A stretch of 64,000 nt of DNA. It comes from G963422445 sp963422445 (GTDB lineage: Bacteria; Pseudomonadota; Alphaproteobacteria; Thalassobaculales; Thalassobaculaceae). How positions within the stretch are numbered: the stretch's first letter is position 1; each line of letters opens with the position of its first letter. The notes under the pieces are model-generated. The model was not told the DNA's origin and searched no databases. It saw only the letters and a program-made list of their open reading frames with translations. Shown here piece after piece: positions 37,763-47,700 of the stretch. Location of the stretch: assembly GCA_963422445.2 (NCBI GenBank), contig OY729512.2, forward strand, positions 496,001-560,000, in the 5' to 3' direction. Both the position numbers and the translations under genes were made by a program.

Positions 37763-38151
37763 ACACGACGCTGCACCTGGCTGTGGACGCGCATGGGATG
37801 CCGGTGCGGGTGTTGGTGACCGAGGGGACGGCAGCAGATTGCAGTCAAGCGGTCGAGCTGATTGAAGGGATAGATGCCGAGTCCTTGTTGGCGGACAAGG
37901 CCTATGACACGAATGCCATCCTGTCTTATTGTGAGGAGCATGAAGTCATTCCAGCGGTTCCGCCGAAGCGGAACCGCAAGCACCCCAGAGCGTATGATGT
38001 CCATCTCTACCGGCGCCGGCATTTGGTGGAGAACGCGTTTCTGTGGCTCAAGCGTTGGCGTGGGATTGCCACGCGATACGCCAGGAATGCCGCATCGTTC
38101 CTTGCCGCGGTGCAGATTCGGTGTCTGGCGCTCTGGGCTGGTATTTCGTGA
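37757..38151 (+). CDS. IS5-family transposase, frame B
   Basis: Continues the transposase after the probable frameshift: NTTLHLAVDAHGMPVRVLV, LLADKAYDTNAILSY (second Asp) and LYRRRHLVENAFLWLKRWRGIATRY (Glu). An independent ATG at 37783 exists, but fusion with frame A by ribosomal slippage is the usual arrangement in this IS group. Both frames are undamaged, so this copy may be active and could have supplied the truncated copy at 12463. Confidence 0.88.
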
Positions 38152-38160
38152 CGACACTAT

Positions 38161-38680
38161 CTAGGAGATCACGCTCGAGACGGCGGACACCGGCGCCAAC
38201 CCGTCTGCCGTGCGCTTCAAGCGCAGGCCGCAATACGACGAGGCCGTGAGGGCGCCGGCGCCGATGGGCTGCGCACCAGCCACGTCGACCGGGATATCGA
38301 GACGGTCCCGCGGACCGACTGGCGTATCATCGACATCGAGGCCCTCTTCCGCAGTCTGAAATCCGAGCTCGGCCTTCGCCCGATCTGGCACCAGCTCGAC
38401 CGTCGCATCGCGGCCCACCTGCGGATCGCCGTGCTGGCCTGTCACGCCGTGCATCTGATCCGTACCCGGCTCGCCGCACGGGCATCCACAAGTGCGGGGC
38501 ATCGGTCCGCGACGGTCCTGCGGAGCTGGGTGCGGATCACCACGCGCCGGCGCCAGACCGACGCCACGTTGATCGTCAACCGCCAGGACACGCGCCCGGC
38601 CGCCGAGGGTGCCGAAATCTCCTCGGCAGCGGCCGTGGAACCCGCCATCCACCGCAGGAGGGCCCGTCTGACGAGCTGAC
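38161..38680 (+). pseudogene. IS1634 transposase copy 2, 3' part
   Basis: Resumes directly after the IS5 target duplication. It contains DIEALFRSLKSELGLRPIWH and HLRIAVLACHAVHLIRTRLA in changing frames and ends with the same RRRARLTS stop as copy 1. Dead through earlier shifts. Confidence 0.82.
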
Positions 38681-38805
38681 AGAAGCCAACAAAATATCGG
38701 GCCATGTTGAAATCGGCCGAGAAAAACATCAACCCATATCAAAGCGATAAAGGACAGCGGAACAAAAAATGCCAACCTAGGTTAAGATACGAGAAGGTTT
38801 TCACA

Positions 38806-38927
38806 AACCGCTTATGCACTTGGCTCCGGCTTGATCAACATGTTGATCGAAAACCGTCCAAATGGACCGGTAGGAGTCAACTTCTCGCGGCAAACTCTCG
38901 CAACCGGAGCTACGTGCATAAGCGGTT
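38806..38927. mobile_element. 122-bp non-autonomous element (MITE type A), copy 2
   Basis: Inverted ends AACCGCTTATGCAC, exact 6-bp duplication TTCACA at 38800-38805 and 38928-38933. Read on the opposite strand it matches the copy at 1898-2019 with one clear difference. It contains the perfect palindrome GATCAACATGTTGATC. It lies 20 bp beyond the IS1634 right end. Confidence 0.94.
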
Positions 38928-38982
38928 TTCACAATATGGCGCATTATCATTTACACACCGTCACACTGTTCAGGATTTCAGA

Positions 38983-39534
38983 CTAGGCGGCATTGAAGCG
39001 ACCGGATTTCAACAGGGCCCGGGTGCTCAGGATCCCTTGACCGCCATCAACTGTCCATTGCATCCCCGACCATGTCATCCGCTGCGTGACCGGAACCTTG
39101 TTGGCGGCTTCGACGGTCCCGGACCCCACGATCAGGACCCGGGACTGCAACTCATGATAGCCCATGCGGTGATGGTTGCGCTTGAAGAAGGCCAGTTTCC
39201 GCTCGAGATCGGCATGGCTGGACGAGACGGTTTTCAGAAGAGCCCCGATCGATGCGAGGACGGCATGAAGGCGCTCTTCACGCCCCTCCGACCGAGACCG
39301 CTCTCCCGAAACCACGACACCACCGGTGTGTCCGCCGCCCGCACAACGCGACGGCTGTCTCCAGGATCGCCCGACCGACAACGCGCCGCGCCGCATCGAC
39401 CGGCCGATCCAGGGCCAACGAACCGTGAATGTCCGATTCGCGCGGTCGATCACATTATCGGCAGGCATGAGAAAAACAGGGGAACCTGGTACAGGATCGC
39501 CGTGGGCAAATGTCAGCGCGTTCTTGACGGACAT
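38983..39534 (-). pseudogene. ISKra4-family transposase remnant
   Basis: The C-terminal part is recognisable on the minus strand: KRNHHRMGYHELQSRVLIVG, SGTVEAANKVPVTQRM and SGMQWTVDGGQGILSTRALL, ending at KSGRFNAA. These are family landmarks, including the Glu of the DDE triad (GTVEAANK). The upstream half is frameshifted and degenerate. The remnant ends just before def. Confidence 0.82.
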
Positions 39535-39581
39535 GAAACAATTGTTTAGGTGACGGTGAGTTCAGCAGATCCTGAAAGTCC

Positions 39582-40112
39582 ATGGCTGTTCTTCCCATTC
39601 TCTGGGCGCCCGATCCGGTTCTGAAGGCCCGGTGTGATCCGGTACCGGGTATCGATTCCAGAGTCCGCCGGCTGATCGACGACATGATCGACACGATGCA
39701 TGCCGCCGACGGCATCGGATTGGCCGCACCGCAGGTTGGCGTGAAGAGGCGGATTGCCGTCATTGGTGTGGACCTCGAAACTGGCAAACGCGCCGAACCG
39801 TTTTGCATGATCAATCCGGAAATCGTCGTACGATCCGACACGAAGATAATGCATAATGAGGGGTGCCTGTCGCTGCCCGGTCATTACGCCGAGGTGACAC
39901 GGCCGGCGACAGTCCGGATCCGGTATCAGGATTGCGATGGTGCAGTCCAGGAGCGTGATGCGGAAGGTATGGCCGCGATCTGTACTCAGCATGAAATCGA
40001 CCATCTCGACGGGATTCTATTCGTTGATCATCTCTCGTCCCTGAAACGCAACATGATCATGCGAAAAATGGTCAAGGCGAAGAAACTGCGGGGCCGCGAT
40101 AACCGAGGATGA
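39582..40112 (+). CDS. def: Peptide deformylase
   Basis: 176-residue iron or zinc enzyme that removes the formyl group from the N-terminal Met of new proteins. All three motifs are present: GIGLAAPQVG, EGCLSLPG (with the Cys ligand) and QHEIDHLDG (with two His ligands and the catalytic Glu). The length is typical. It is followed 13 bp later by fmt, the classical pairing, and preceded by IS debris, so the promoter must lie in the 47 bp gap or in the remnant. Confidence 0.96.
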   Translation: MAVLPILWAPDPVLKARCDPVPGIDSRVRRLIDDMIDTMHAADGIGLAAPQVGVKRRIAVIGVDLETGKRAEPFCMINPEIVVRSDTKIMHNEGCLSLPGHYAEVTRPATVRIRYQDCDGAVQERDAEGMAAICTQHEIDHLDGILFVDHLSSLKRNMIMRKMVKAKKLRGRDNRG

Positions 40113-40125
40113 GTGGACTTCCTGT

Positions 40126-41070
40126 ATGACCGAAGCCGCGCAGCCACTGCGTCTCGCCTTCATGGGTACACCGGATTTTGCCGTTCCGGCACTCGCAGCA
40201 CTGCTCGACGCCGGTCACATGATCGCTGCGGTATACACACAGCCGCAACGGCCGGCCGATCGGGGCTTGCGTGAACGGCGGTCGGCGGTCCACCAGTTTG
40301 CAGAGGATCGCAGGCTGACCGTCCGCGCGCCGCATACCTTCAATGACCAGGTCGAGATCCAGACATTCTCCGAACTCGGCGTGGCGGCTGCCGTCGTCGT
40401 GGCCTACGGTTTGATCCTGCCGCCGCCAATCCTCTCGGTACCTCGCCTTGGATGCATCAATATTCACGCTTCGCTGCTGCCGCGATGGCGCGGCGCTGCT
40501 CCGATCCAGCGTGCAATCATGGCTGGCGACCGTGAAACCGGAATCACGATCATGCAAATGGACGCCGGACTCGATACCGGGCCGGGATTGCTGCGCGAGG
40601 CGGTTCCGATCACGGGGGACGCGACTGGTGGCAGCCTTCACGACGCTCTCGCTACGCTTGGCGCCCGTTTGATCGTACAGACGCTGGACGGTTGCGCCAC
40701 AGGCCGGCTGGCCGCGGTCCCGCAAACGGAGACCGGCATGACCTATGCTGCCAAACTTCGGCAATTCGACTGCCGGCTCGACTGGACACGCTCGGCATCG
40801 GACTTGGAATGTCAGGTGCGTGCGCTGTTTCCGGCTCCCGGCGCCTGGTGTAAAATTGGCGGTGCCAGAGTGAAGGTGCTGGAGGCCGAACCCCGGCAGC
40901 TCGATGTCCCGACAGGCGCCCCAGGGACAGTCCTTGACGACGCGCTCACTGTCGCTTGCGGTTCCGGCTCCCTTCGCCTGATCCGGATACAGAAGGCGGG
41001 CCGGAAGCCAATGGATGCTGCCGCCTATCTGCACGGCAATCCGACTGCTCGCGGAACGCTGCTGAAATAG
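40126..41070 (+). CDS. fmt: Methionyl-tRNA formyltransferase
   Basis: 314-residue enzyme that formylates initiator Met-tRNA using 10-formyltetrahydrofolate. The N-terminal Rossmann domain starts RLAFMGTPDFAVPALAALLD, and the catalytic region is NIHASLLPRWRGAAPIQRAI (Asn and His), with ITIMQMDAGLDTGPGLL carrying the Asp. The C-terminal OB-like domain runs from about residue 210. In an operon with def. Beyond its stop there is only IS material; the truA and dapE genes often found downstream are absent. Confidence 0.96.
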   Translation: MTEAAQPLRLAFMGTPDFAVPALAALLDAGHMIAAVYTQPQRPADRGLRERRSAVHQFAEDRRLTVRAPHTFNDQVEIQTFSELGVAAAVVVAYGLILPPPILSVPRLGCINIHASLLPRWRGAAPIQRAIMAGDRETGITIMQMDAGLDTGPGLLREAVPITGDATGGSLHDALATLGARLIVQTLDGCATGRLAAVPQTETGMTYAAKLRQFDCRLDWTRSASDLECQVRALFPAPGAWCKIGGARVKVLEAEPRQLDVPTGAPGTVLDDALTVACGSGSLRLIRIQKAGRKPMDAAAYLHGNPTARGTLLK

Positions 41071-41488
41071 CGCAGATAGTGGAGCGGACTGCACCACGGC
41101 GACCTTGTGTTCAATCGTTCCAAGCTGATCACTGATCGGCGCGGTCGATGCACCTACCGAAACATTCCAATCGGCTGGCAGGGATTTGTCCTGCCCCGAG
41201 GCGTCGGGCCTTGAGCTGGTCTCAGAGCTTGTTCCGATCAATCCATAGCGAACGGCCTCACCATGAGGCATTCTGTGCCGGTTCGCACGCCATACACGGA
41301 GACTACCATAGTTTGGGACAAAGCCGCTCAAGAGCGGTACTAGCCCGCATCGGTCACCGATTTGGGATTTGGGTTTCATTTTGCTGGTTCGGGACGCGGG
41401 TTGGGTCGCGATACGCGTTGTGGGTCGTTCGGCGCTACGCTTGAGGGGTGTTTGGAGCGTTCCAGGAGCGTTTGTTGCCGGTTTCATA
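41071..41488. other. IS-derived debris without a gene
   Basis: About 420 bp between fmt and an IS630 element. It contains one copy of a dispersed repeat (41224-41290) also found at 44646-44707 in inverse orientation. No intact gene. Confidence 0.5.
41224..41290 (-). repeat. Dispersed repeat, copy 1
   Basis: Read on the minus strand it matches 44646-44707: shared blocks are GAATGCCTCATG, GGCCGTTCGCTA and GAACAAGCTCT, with small gaps. It is probably an IS terminus, since the other copy follows directly on an IS5 remnant. Confidence 0.75.
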
Positions 41489-42705
41489 CCAAGCGCGCTC
41501 CAAATTGACTCACCATCCCAATATGTTGGGGTGACGGTCCGGACGACCTTCATAGACTGTGGTGATCGACTCACCAGCGCCGGAGGATGACGATGAGTGC
41601 GGCAACGCCGATAACCTGGACGGCACACACAGCGGACGAGCTCCACGCGCTTTCGAGGCACTGCGGGGACGCGAAGCAAGCGTCGCGCGCGCGTGCGCTC
41701 GCCATGATCATGGAGGGTGCGTCTCGCACGGAGGCGGCTCGGGCGCAGGGCATGGAGCTTCAAATCCTGCGCGACTGGGTGTTGCGCTACAACACGGAGG
41801 GCTTCGACGGCCTCGCGGATCTCCCGCGCGGCGGGAGCGAGGGCCGGTTGACGGACGCGCAGATCGCCGAGATCGGCGCCTGGATCGAGGCGGGTCCCGA
41901 GCTTGAGCGGGACGGTGTGACGCGCTGGCGCGTTCAGGACATCGTACGGAAAATCGAGGAGGCCTTCGGGGTCATCTATACGGAGAGCGGTGCCCGTATG
42001 ATGCTCCGAAGGGCCGGGTTTCGCTTTGTCTCGGGGCGGCCGGTCCACCCCAAAGCCGACGCGGAGCGGCAGAGGTCGTTCGTGGCGGAGTTCGAGGCAC
42101 AGTTGACGTCGGCGCTCAGCTCTGAGGCGCTGGCGGGTCCGATAGAAATCTGGTTCCAGGACGAAGCGCGCATCGGCCAGAAGGGGATGACGACACGGGT
42201 CTGGGCGAATGGGAAGCAGCGTCCGCGCATCCTGCGCGACCATCGCTATGGCTACGTCTATCTGTTCGGCGCCACCTGCGCAGAGCGCGGCGTCGGCATC
42301 GCCCACGTGGCGGACAGGGCGAACACGGCGTCGATGAACGAGCATCTGGCGGCGATCGGCGCGGCCGTGGCGCCGGGTGCGCACGGCGTGATTGTGCTGG
42401 ACGGGGCGGGCTGGCATCGCTCGGGCGACCTTCTCGTTCCCCCCAACCTGACGCTCGTGCATCTGCCGCCCTACAGTCCGGAACTCAATCCGATGGAGCA
42501 GATCATTCTGTTCCTGAAATCGAACCGCTTCGCCAACCGCGTGTTCAAGGATGTCTCCGCCCTGAGGGACGCCTGCTGGACGGGGTGGCAATGGCTGACC
42601 GACCAGCCCGACGTCATCACCAATACAACCCGGCGCAGCTGGGCCGTAGCCCCATCGTGCTGATCCCGATGCCTCACTGTATCGGTTCATATGACTTGCG
42701 TTTGG
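41489..42705. mobile_element. IS630-family insertion sequence 2
   Basis: An intact IS630-type transposase flanked by TA dinucleotides (41487-41488 and 42706-42707). The ends share only a short match, CCAAGCGC and CCAAACGC read inward, so these boundaries are less sure than for the other IS630. Confidence 0.65.
41587..42663 (+). CDS. IS630-family transposase 2
   Basis: Intact 358-residue transposase. The N-terminal DNA-binding region contains ASRTEAARAQGMELQILRDW, and a second helix-turn-helix region has RWRVQDIVRKIEEAFGVIYT. The DDE core shows EIWFQDEARIGQKGM, GVIVLDGAGWHRSGDL and YSPELNPMEQIILFLK. It differs clearly from the IS630 transposase at 36162, so it is a separate subgroup. An ATG two codons in (41593) is an alternative start. 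Confidence 0.92.
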   Translation: MTMSAATPITWTAHTADELHALSRHCGDAKQASRARALAMIMEGASRTEAARAQGMELQILRDWVLRYNTEGFDGLADLPRGGSEGRLTDAQIAEIGAWIEAGPELERDGVTRWRVQDIVRKIEEAFGVIYTESGARMMLRRAGFRFVSGRPVHPKADAERQRSFVAEFEAQLTSALSSEALAGPIEIWFQDEARIGQKGMTTRVWANGKQRPRILRDHRYGYVYLFGATCAERGVGIAHVADRANTASMNEHLAAIGAAVAPGAHGVIVLDGAGWHRSGDLLVPPNLTLVHLPPYSPELNPMEQIILFLKSNRFANRVFKDVSALRDACWTGWQWLTDQPDVITNTTRRSWAVAPSC

Positions 42706-42813
42706 TATCACAAGGCTACATTGACCTGGATGGCGACCGGCGGGCGTGCGCCGTCCCCGGCGAGGCGCGGGTGTTCGGTCAATGCGGTGCAGAGGTCGTC
42801 AAGCTATCCGGGC

Positions 42814-44212
42814 TCACGCCATAGTGGTTCTCGTTGCAGGTTCGCCAGCCCCTCGGCAAAGACCCTGGCATAGGGATAGGCCCGGGAGAAGGACAGCCAC
42901 ACCCGACGGGCCGTAATGCCGATCCGTGTCCCGACCTTCAACAGCTTGCGCTGCAGGGTGGCGCCCTGAGCGCGGGCCAGCTCGGTGCCCTGGGCGCCGC
43001 GTGTTCGAAGTGGCTGCATCCGTACATAGGCGAAGGAGGAGACGTACAGGCGCAGCTGGTTCGCGCGCATCCTTTGCGCGCTGGTGCGGTCGGCGAACAG
43101 GTCGAGCTGCGGCTCTTTGATGCGGGTCTCCCTGTCGCCGCGCGCGGGACAGCTTCTCGGACAGGCGCTTGGCAGCGGCCCGACGAGTGGGAAGACGGGT
43201 CACCCCGAAGCGCGGGGTCTCGCCCTTGGTCAGATCCTCCGCCTTGCCCACCACGCGTCGGCTGCGGCTCCACGATTTTTGCCTCGCGTCCTCGAAGTCC
43301 CGGTATCGGCGGGCCGCCTTGCCCGTGCGACGATGCGCCGCCCGGGCCCCGATCGCGCCCACCAGGCGCTTGTTGCGCGCCAGTCCCAAGACAGAGTCGA
43401 CGCCGTTGTCCTCGCACCAGCGCAGGATCGGTTCGCGGCAAAAGCCCGAATCACCCCGGATGCCGATGCGCGTGTGGGGCCAGTGACGGCGCACTTGCCC
43501 CACGATGCGCGCGAGCTCCTCGACGCGACCCGCCAAGGCCTCCCGGTCCGAAGGGCGCAGCCGCGCGCACAGCAGGGGCGCGCCACAGAAGATAGACAGC
43601 GGCAAGTAACAGGAGCACCCGTCGGACCCATGGAAGAACCGACCCTCCCGATGACCGTGTAACGGGTCATCGGTCGCATCGAGGTCGAGCCAGATCGCGC
43701 CCGGCGCCCGGCGATGGGACCCCACACACAGCTCGACCAGCAGCTCATCGAGTTCCCCGGGGCGCCCGGCGATGCGTGTGTAGCGACGGCGCGTGGCCTC
43801 CCCGGGCTCACCGAAGTCCAGGCGCTTCAGGGTGCTCGCACTGGCCAGGGCGTGGCCCGGTCGCGCGCACCCGCTTGTCCCCTGTCACGTCGGCTTTGCC
43901 CACCAGCACCGGGAATAGCGCATCAGGATCGTTGAGGGCTTCGTATCCCAGGGCCATCGCGTCGATGCGTCGGCTCACCAAGTCGTCGACGCCATGTTCG
44001 ATGCTCGCGCGATTGCGGGAATCCAGGAAACACCTCGACACCCGCGCCGTCACCCCGCCACCGGCGGAACTGATGCGCCCGCCATCAAATCGACCCGTCA
44101 CCAAGCGCTGCCCCAGGGCGTGAAACTCAAGCTGTTCGCCAGGACACTGTGTCGTCAAGGCTGCTTCCTGTTCGATTGGCACAAGCCCTTGATCGTTCAA
44201 ACGGTATGCCAT
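42814..44212 (-). pseudogene. IS1380-family transposase, frameshifted
   Basis: The N terminus on the minus strand reads GEQLEFHALGQRLVTGRFDG, then FLDSRNRASIEHGVDDLVSRR and ALGYEALNDPDAL, as in IS1380. After a shift near 43810 the catalytic region continues as WLDLDATDDPLHG (first Asp) and GIRGDSGFCREPILRWCE (second Asp), and after another shift the end reads RRVWLSFSRAYPYARVFAEG. At least three frame changes. Termini not resolved. Confidence 0.85.
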
Positions 44213-44282
44213 GAGAAGCAGCCGTTTCTACCCCCTCGGTGATCTTTTCGGGATAGCGACCTCATGACACGACACAAAACAA

Positions 44283-44600
44283 TCTGACATATGTTGAATG
44301 GGCGATCATTGAGCCTCTGTTGCCGAAACCGGGACGCTTGGGGCGGCCTCGCAAGACGGATCTCCGGCAGGTCATTGACACGATCCGGTCCATGCTGGCC
44401 TCAGGATGTCAGTGGCGCTTTCCAGCGGATTGTTTTCCAAAGTTTCCACGATCCCGACCTATTGCTATGCCAGGTCGCGAAACGGCGTTCTCAATGCCAT
44501 GATGGAGGCCGGGCATACCCGAGCCTGCGACGGTCGCTCGGCGCCGCTGCCGGCCGCGATCATTGACAGCCACAGCACCTCGACCACCGGGAGTGGCGGC
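44283..44600 (+). pseudogene. IS5-family transposase remnant
   Basis: Reads TYVEWAIIEPLLPKPGRLGR, KTDLRQVIDTIRSMLASGCQ and, after a shift and internal loss, NGVLNAMMEAGHTRACDGRS and AAIIDSHSTSTTGSGG. This is the N-terminal half of an IS5-type transposase, different from the IS427-like copies. The catalytic C-terminal half is missing. Confidence 0.78.
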
Positions 44601-44645
44601 GCGCCGGGAATGGTGCCGCTTGCGGCCGTTGATCGTCTTGCCGGG

Positions 44646-44707
44646 GCCTGCGGACCGGCACGGAATGCCTCATGTTGCGGCCGTTCGCTACGCATGGAAC
44701 AAGCTCT
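44646..44707 (+). repeat. Dispersed repeat, copy 2
   Basis: About 60 bp sharing the blocks GAATGCCTCATG, GGCCGTTCGCTA and GAACAAGCTCT with the copy at 41224-41290 on the other strand. It touches the stop codon of cobN. Confidence 0.75.
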
Positions 44708-47700
44708 CAGGACTCTCTGGAAAACCTGGCCAGTTGCGCCGGGATGCTGTTGCGCCCGGGCCGCCATAACCCGCGCCGGCGCGCCTCTTCAAGACGGGCC
44801 GCGATATCGGCAAGTGCTGCCGGGTTGTGACGCTCGAGAAATCCTGCGACAGCAGGATCTTCGATAAAGGCTTCGAAAACGGCGTCGAAATGATGGTCGC
44901 CAACACACCTGGCGGTCGCTGCAAAGGCGAACAGGTAATCGACGGTCGCCGTCATCTCGGAAGCACCCTTGTAGCCGTGACGCATGACCCCGGCGATCCA
45001 TTTCGGATTGACCACCCGGCCGCGCACGACCCGCGCAATCTGATCCTCGAGGGTGCGAATGCGTGGCGATTCCGGACGGGAATGATCACCGTGATAGAGC
45101 GTCGGTTGGGTGCCAGAGAGATGCCGGACCGTGACTGCCAAACCGCCTTCAAATTGGTAGTAATCGTCGGAGTCGAGAATATCGTGTTCGGTGTTGTCCT
45201 GGTTGTGCAGCACCGCCTGAATCTGACGCAGGCGATCCTCGAAAAGGCCATGCTCTGCGGTGCCAGCCGCACCGTCGCCATAGGCGTAGCCGCCCCAGCC
45301 GATATAGGCGTTTGCAAGGTCGCTGTCGTCATCCCAGATCTGCTCGTCGATAAGCGTCTGCAGGCCGGCGCCATAAGCCCCTGGTTTCGAGCCGAATATC
45401 CGGAACCCCGCCCGTCGCCATGCTGTGGCCGGTTGCATCCCGGCGTTTTGCATCGCTCCGGCCTCGCGCCGGACGGCGGCCGCGAGCGGGTTCCGGGATT
45501 CGGGTTCGTCCAGCGCCGCGACCGTCCGCAGGGCGGAATCCAGCAGGTCGATCTGCCACGGAAACGCGTCTCGGAAAAAACCGGAAATGCGGAAGGTCAC
45601 GTCGACGCGAGGTCGGTCGAGAACCGTCAGCGGTAGCACTTCAAAACCGATAACCCGGCCCGAGGACGCTTCCCAGTCCGGCCGGGCGCCTATGAGGGCA
45701 AGGGCCTGGGCAATATCGTCTCCGCCGGTCCGCATGTTCGCGGTGCCCCAGGCGGAAAGAGCCAGCCGCCGCGGCCAGTCCCCATGATCTTGACGATAGC
45801 GGGCAAGCAGCAAGTCCGTCGCGCGCCAGGCCAGATGCCAGGCCGTCGGTGTCGGGACGGCGCGCGTGTCGAGCGAATAGAAATTGCGCCCGGTCGGCAG
45901 CACATCCGGCCGACCCCGGCTTGGCGCTCCCGACGGTCCCGGTTCTACGAAGCGACCGGCGAGGCCGTCGAGCAATCCCTTGAACTCGGCATCGCCGCTG
46001 GCTTCCACCGCCGACCGCAAACAGGTCTCGAGCCAAGCGAGGACGGCGCGCGACCGTATCCAGCAAGGGTCCGGCACCAGCCGGCCCGCAACCAGTGCGG
46101 CGGCGAGGACTTCAAGCCGTTCCACGGTATCTCCGGTGCTTCGCCAGGGTGCTTCCGGCAATATGGCCGTCAGCGCCGCCGGCCAGGGACCGGTCCATGG
46201 TGCGGCCATCGTGCAGTCGAGAGGATCGAAGTCGCCGAACTCGAGATCTGCTGCCAACGCCCGGTGCAGGGACGCCTCACCTCCACGGCCGTCGCCGCGA
46301 GGCAATCGCAGCAGAGCGACCAGAAGATCGTTCAGCAAGCGCCCTTTCGGAGCCCTCCCGAAAACATGGAGCCCGTCGCGGATCTGCATTTCCTTGAGCT
46401 CGCAAAGCCAACTATCGAGTTTGCGCAGGCGGACACCATCGTCGTCGGTCGCGCCGATGCCGCAATCCCGGTCGATCTTCAACTGTTCTACAAGTTCGAG
46501 AATCCGGGTTGCGAGAGGGTCGAGCCGCCTCGGGTCAAGGGTTGCCGCCTCGAAATATTCGTCGACCAGCGCCTCCAGATCCTTCAACGGTCCGTAGGTT
46601 TCGGCGCGGGTCAATGGCGGCGTCAGGTGATCGATGATGACCGCTGCGCTGCGGCGTTTGGCCTGGCTGCCCTCCCCGGGATCGTTGACGATGAAGGGAT
46701 AGAGATTTGGCAACGGGCCGAGCACCGCTTCGGGATAACAGGATTCGGACAACGCGACGGCCTTGCCCGGCAACCATTCGAGATTGCCGTGTTTGCCCAT
46801 GTGGATCACCGCATGGGCGTCGAAGCCGCGCCGCAACCAGGCATGGAAGGCAAGGTAGCCGTGTGGCGGTACCAGATCGGGATCATGATAGGTGGCCTTG
46901 GGGTCGATATTGTAGCCGCGGGCTGGCTGAACCGCGATTGCGACATTACCCAGACAGATCACAGGCAGCACGAAGTCCCCGCCGTGAATGAAGGGGTCGG
47001 CCTCGGGCGATTCCCAGCGCACCGCGATCGCCTGCCGGACCGTCGCCGGGAGCGTTTCGAAGAAGGCGCGATAGGCTGCGAGGCTGAAACGAACGCCGCC
47101 GGAACCCGAGTTCCGCGGTGCATTGGTCGGGCCGGCAACGAGTCGTTTCATTAGTGCTTCTGCGTCTCCGGGCACATTGTCGAGCCGGTATCCGCTTCCG
47201 GCAAGGCGTTGGAGCACAACCACGATACTCGCCGGCGTGTCGAGCCCGACGCCATTGCCGATCCTTGCATCGCGGTTTGGATAGTTGGCGAGGACCAGAA
47301 CCAGCCGCCGGTCGGCCGGGGCTGAACGGCGCAACCGGACCCAGTTGGCAGCAAGGTCGGCGACAAACGCGATCCGGTCAGCGACGGGCTCGTAGGCGAT
47401 GATCGGGCATTCGGTTCGAGGGTCAAATCGCGCTTCTGCCTTGAAGGACACCGCCCGTGAGAGCAACCGGCCATCGAATTCCGGCAATGCGACATTCATC
47501 GCGATGTCGCGGGCGGACAAGCCGGCCGCTGAGGCCAACCAGCCGGCATGGTTGCTGCCCGAAAAAATCACCTGCAGAACCGGACAGTCCGTTGCTTCGA
47601 GTGGGGTTCCAGAATGCGGACTGCCGGGACTGGAAACAGCGAATCCGGTTGCGTTCAGCACGACGGCGCAATCGCTGTCCCGGGCCATGCGGACAACCAG

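Larger units (their letters stand above)
37317..38160. mobile_element. IS5-family (IS427-like) insertion sequence
   Basis: 844 bp with terminal inverted repeats ATAGTGTCGTCA and TGACGACACTAT. The 4-bp target duplication CTAG lies at 37313-37316 and 38161-38164; the left copy is made from the last base of the IS630 element plus its TA duplication and a G. This proves it inserted after the IS630. It has two overlapping frames. Confidence 0.92.
34976..38785. mobile_element. IS1634-family element copy 2, carrying IS630 and IS5 insertions
   Basis: The left end TTAACCCAAGTTGGCAG begins at 34976 and the right end, reading GCCAACCTAGGTTAA, reaches 38785 as its inverted repeat. The left half spans to 36135 and the right half resumes at 38161. 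Between them lie an IS630 element (36136-37313) and an IS5 element (37317-38160). With both removed, the sequence matches the corresponding part of copy 1 around 6185. Confidence 0.88.

Noticed and set aside
40072..42711. An 879-residue open frame on the minus strand
   Set aside because: It runs antisense through fmt and the IS630 transposase, both strongly recognised; its product is Arg/Pro-rich without any domain, as expected for a shadow frame in GC-rich DNA.
45784..47154. A 456-residue plus-strand open frame
   Set aside because: Antisense to cobN; composition typical of a shadow frame.
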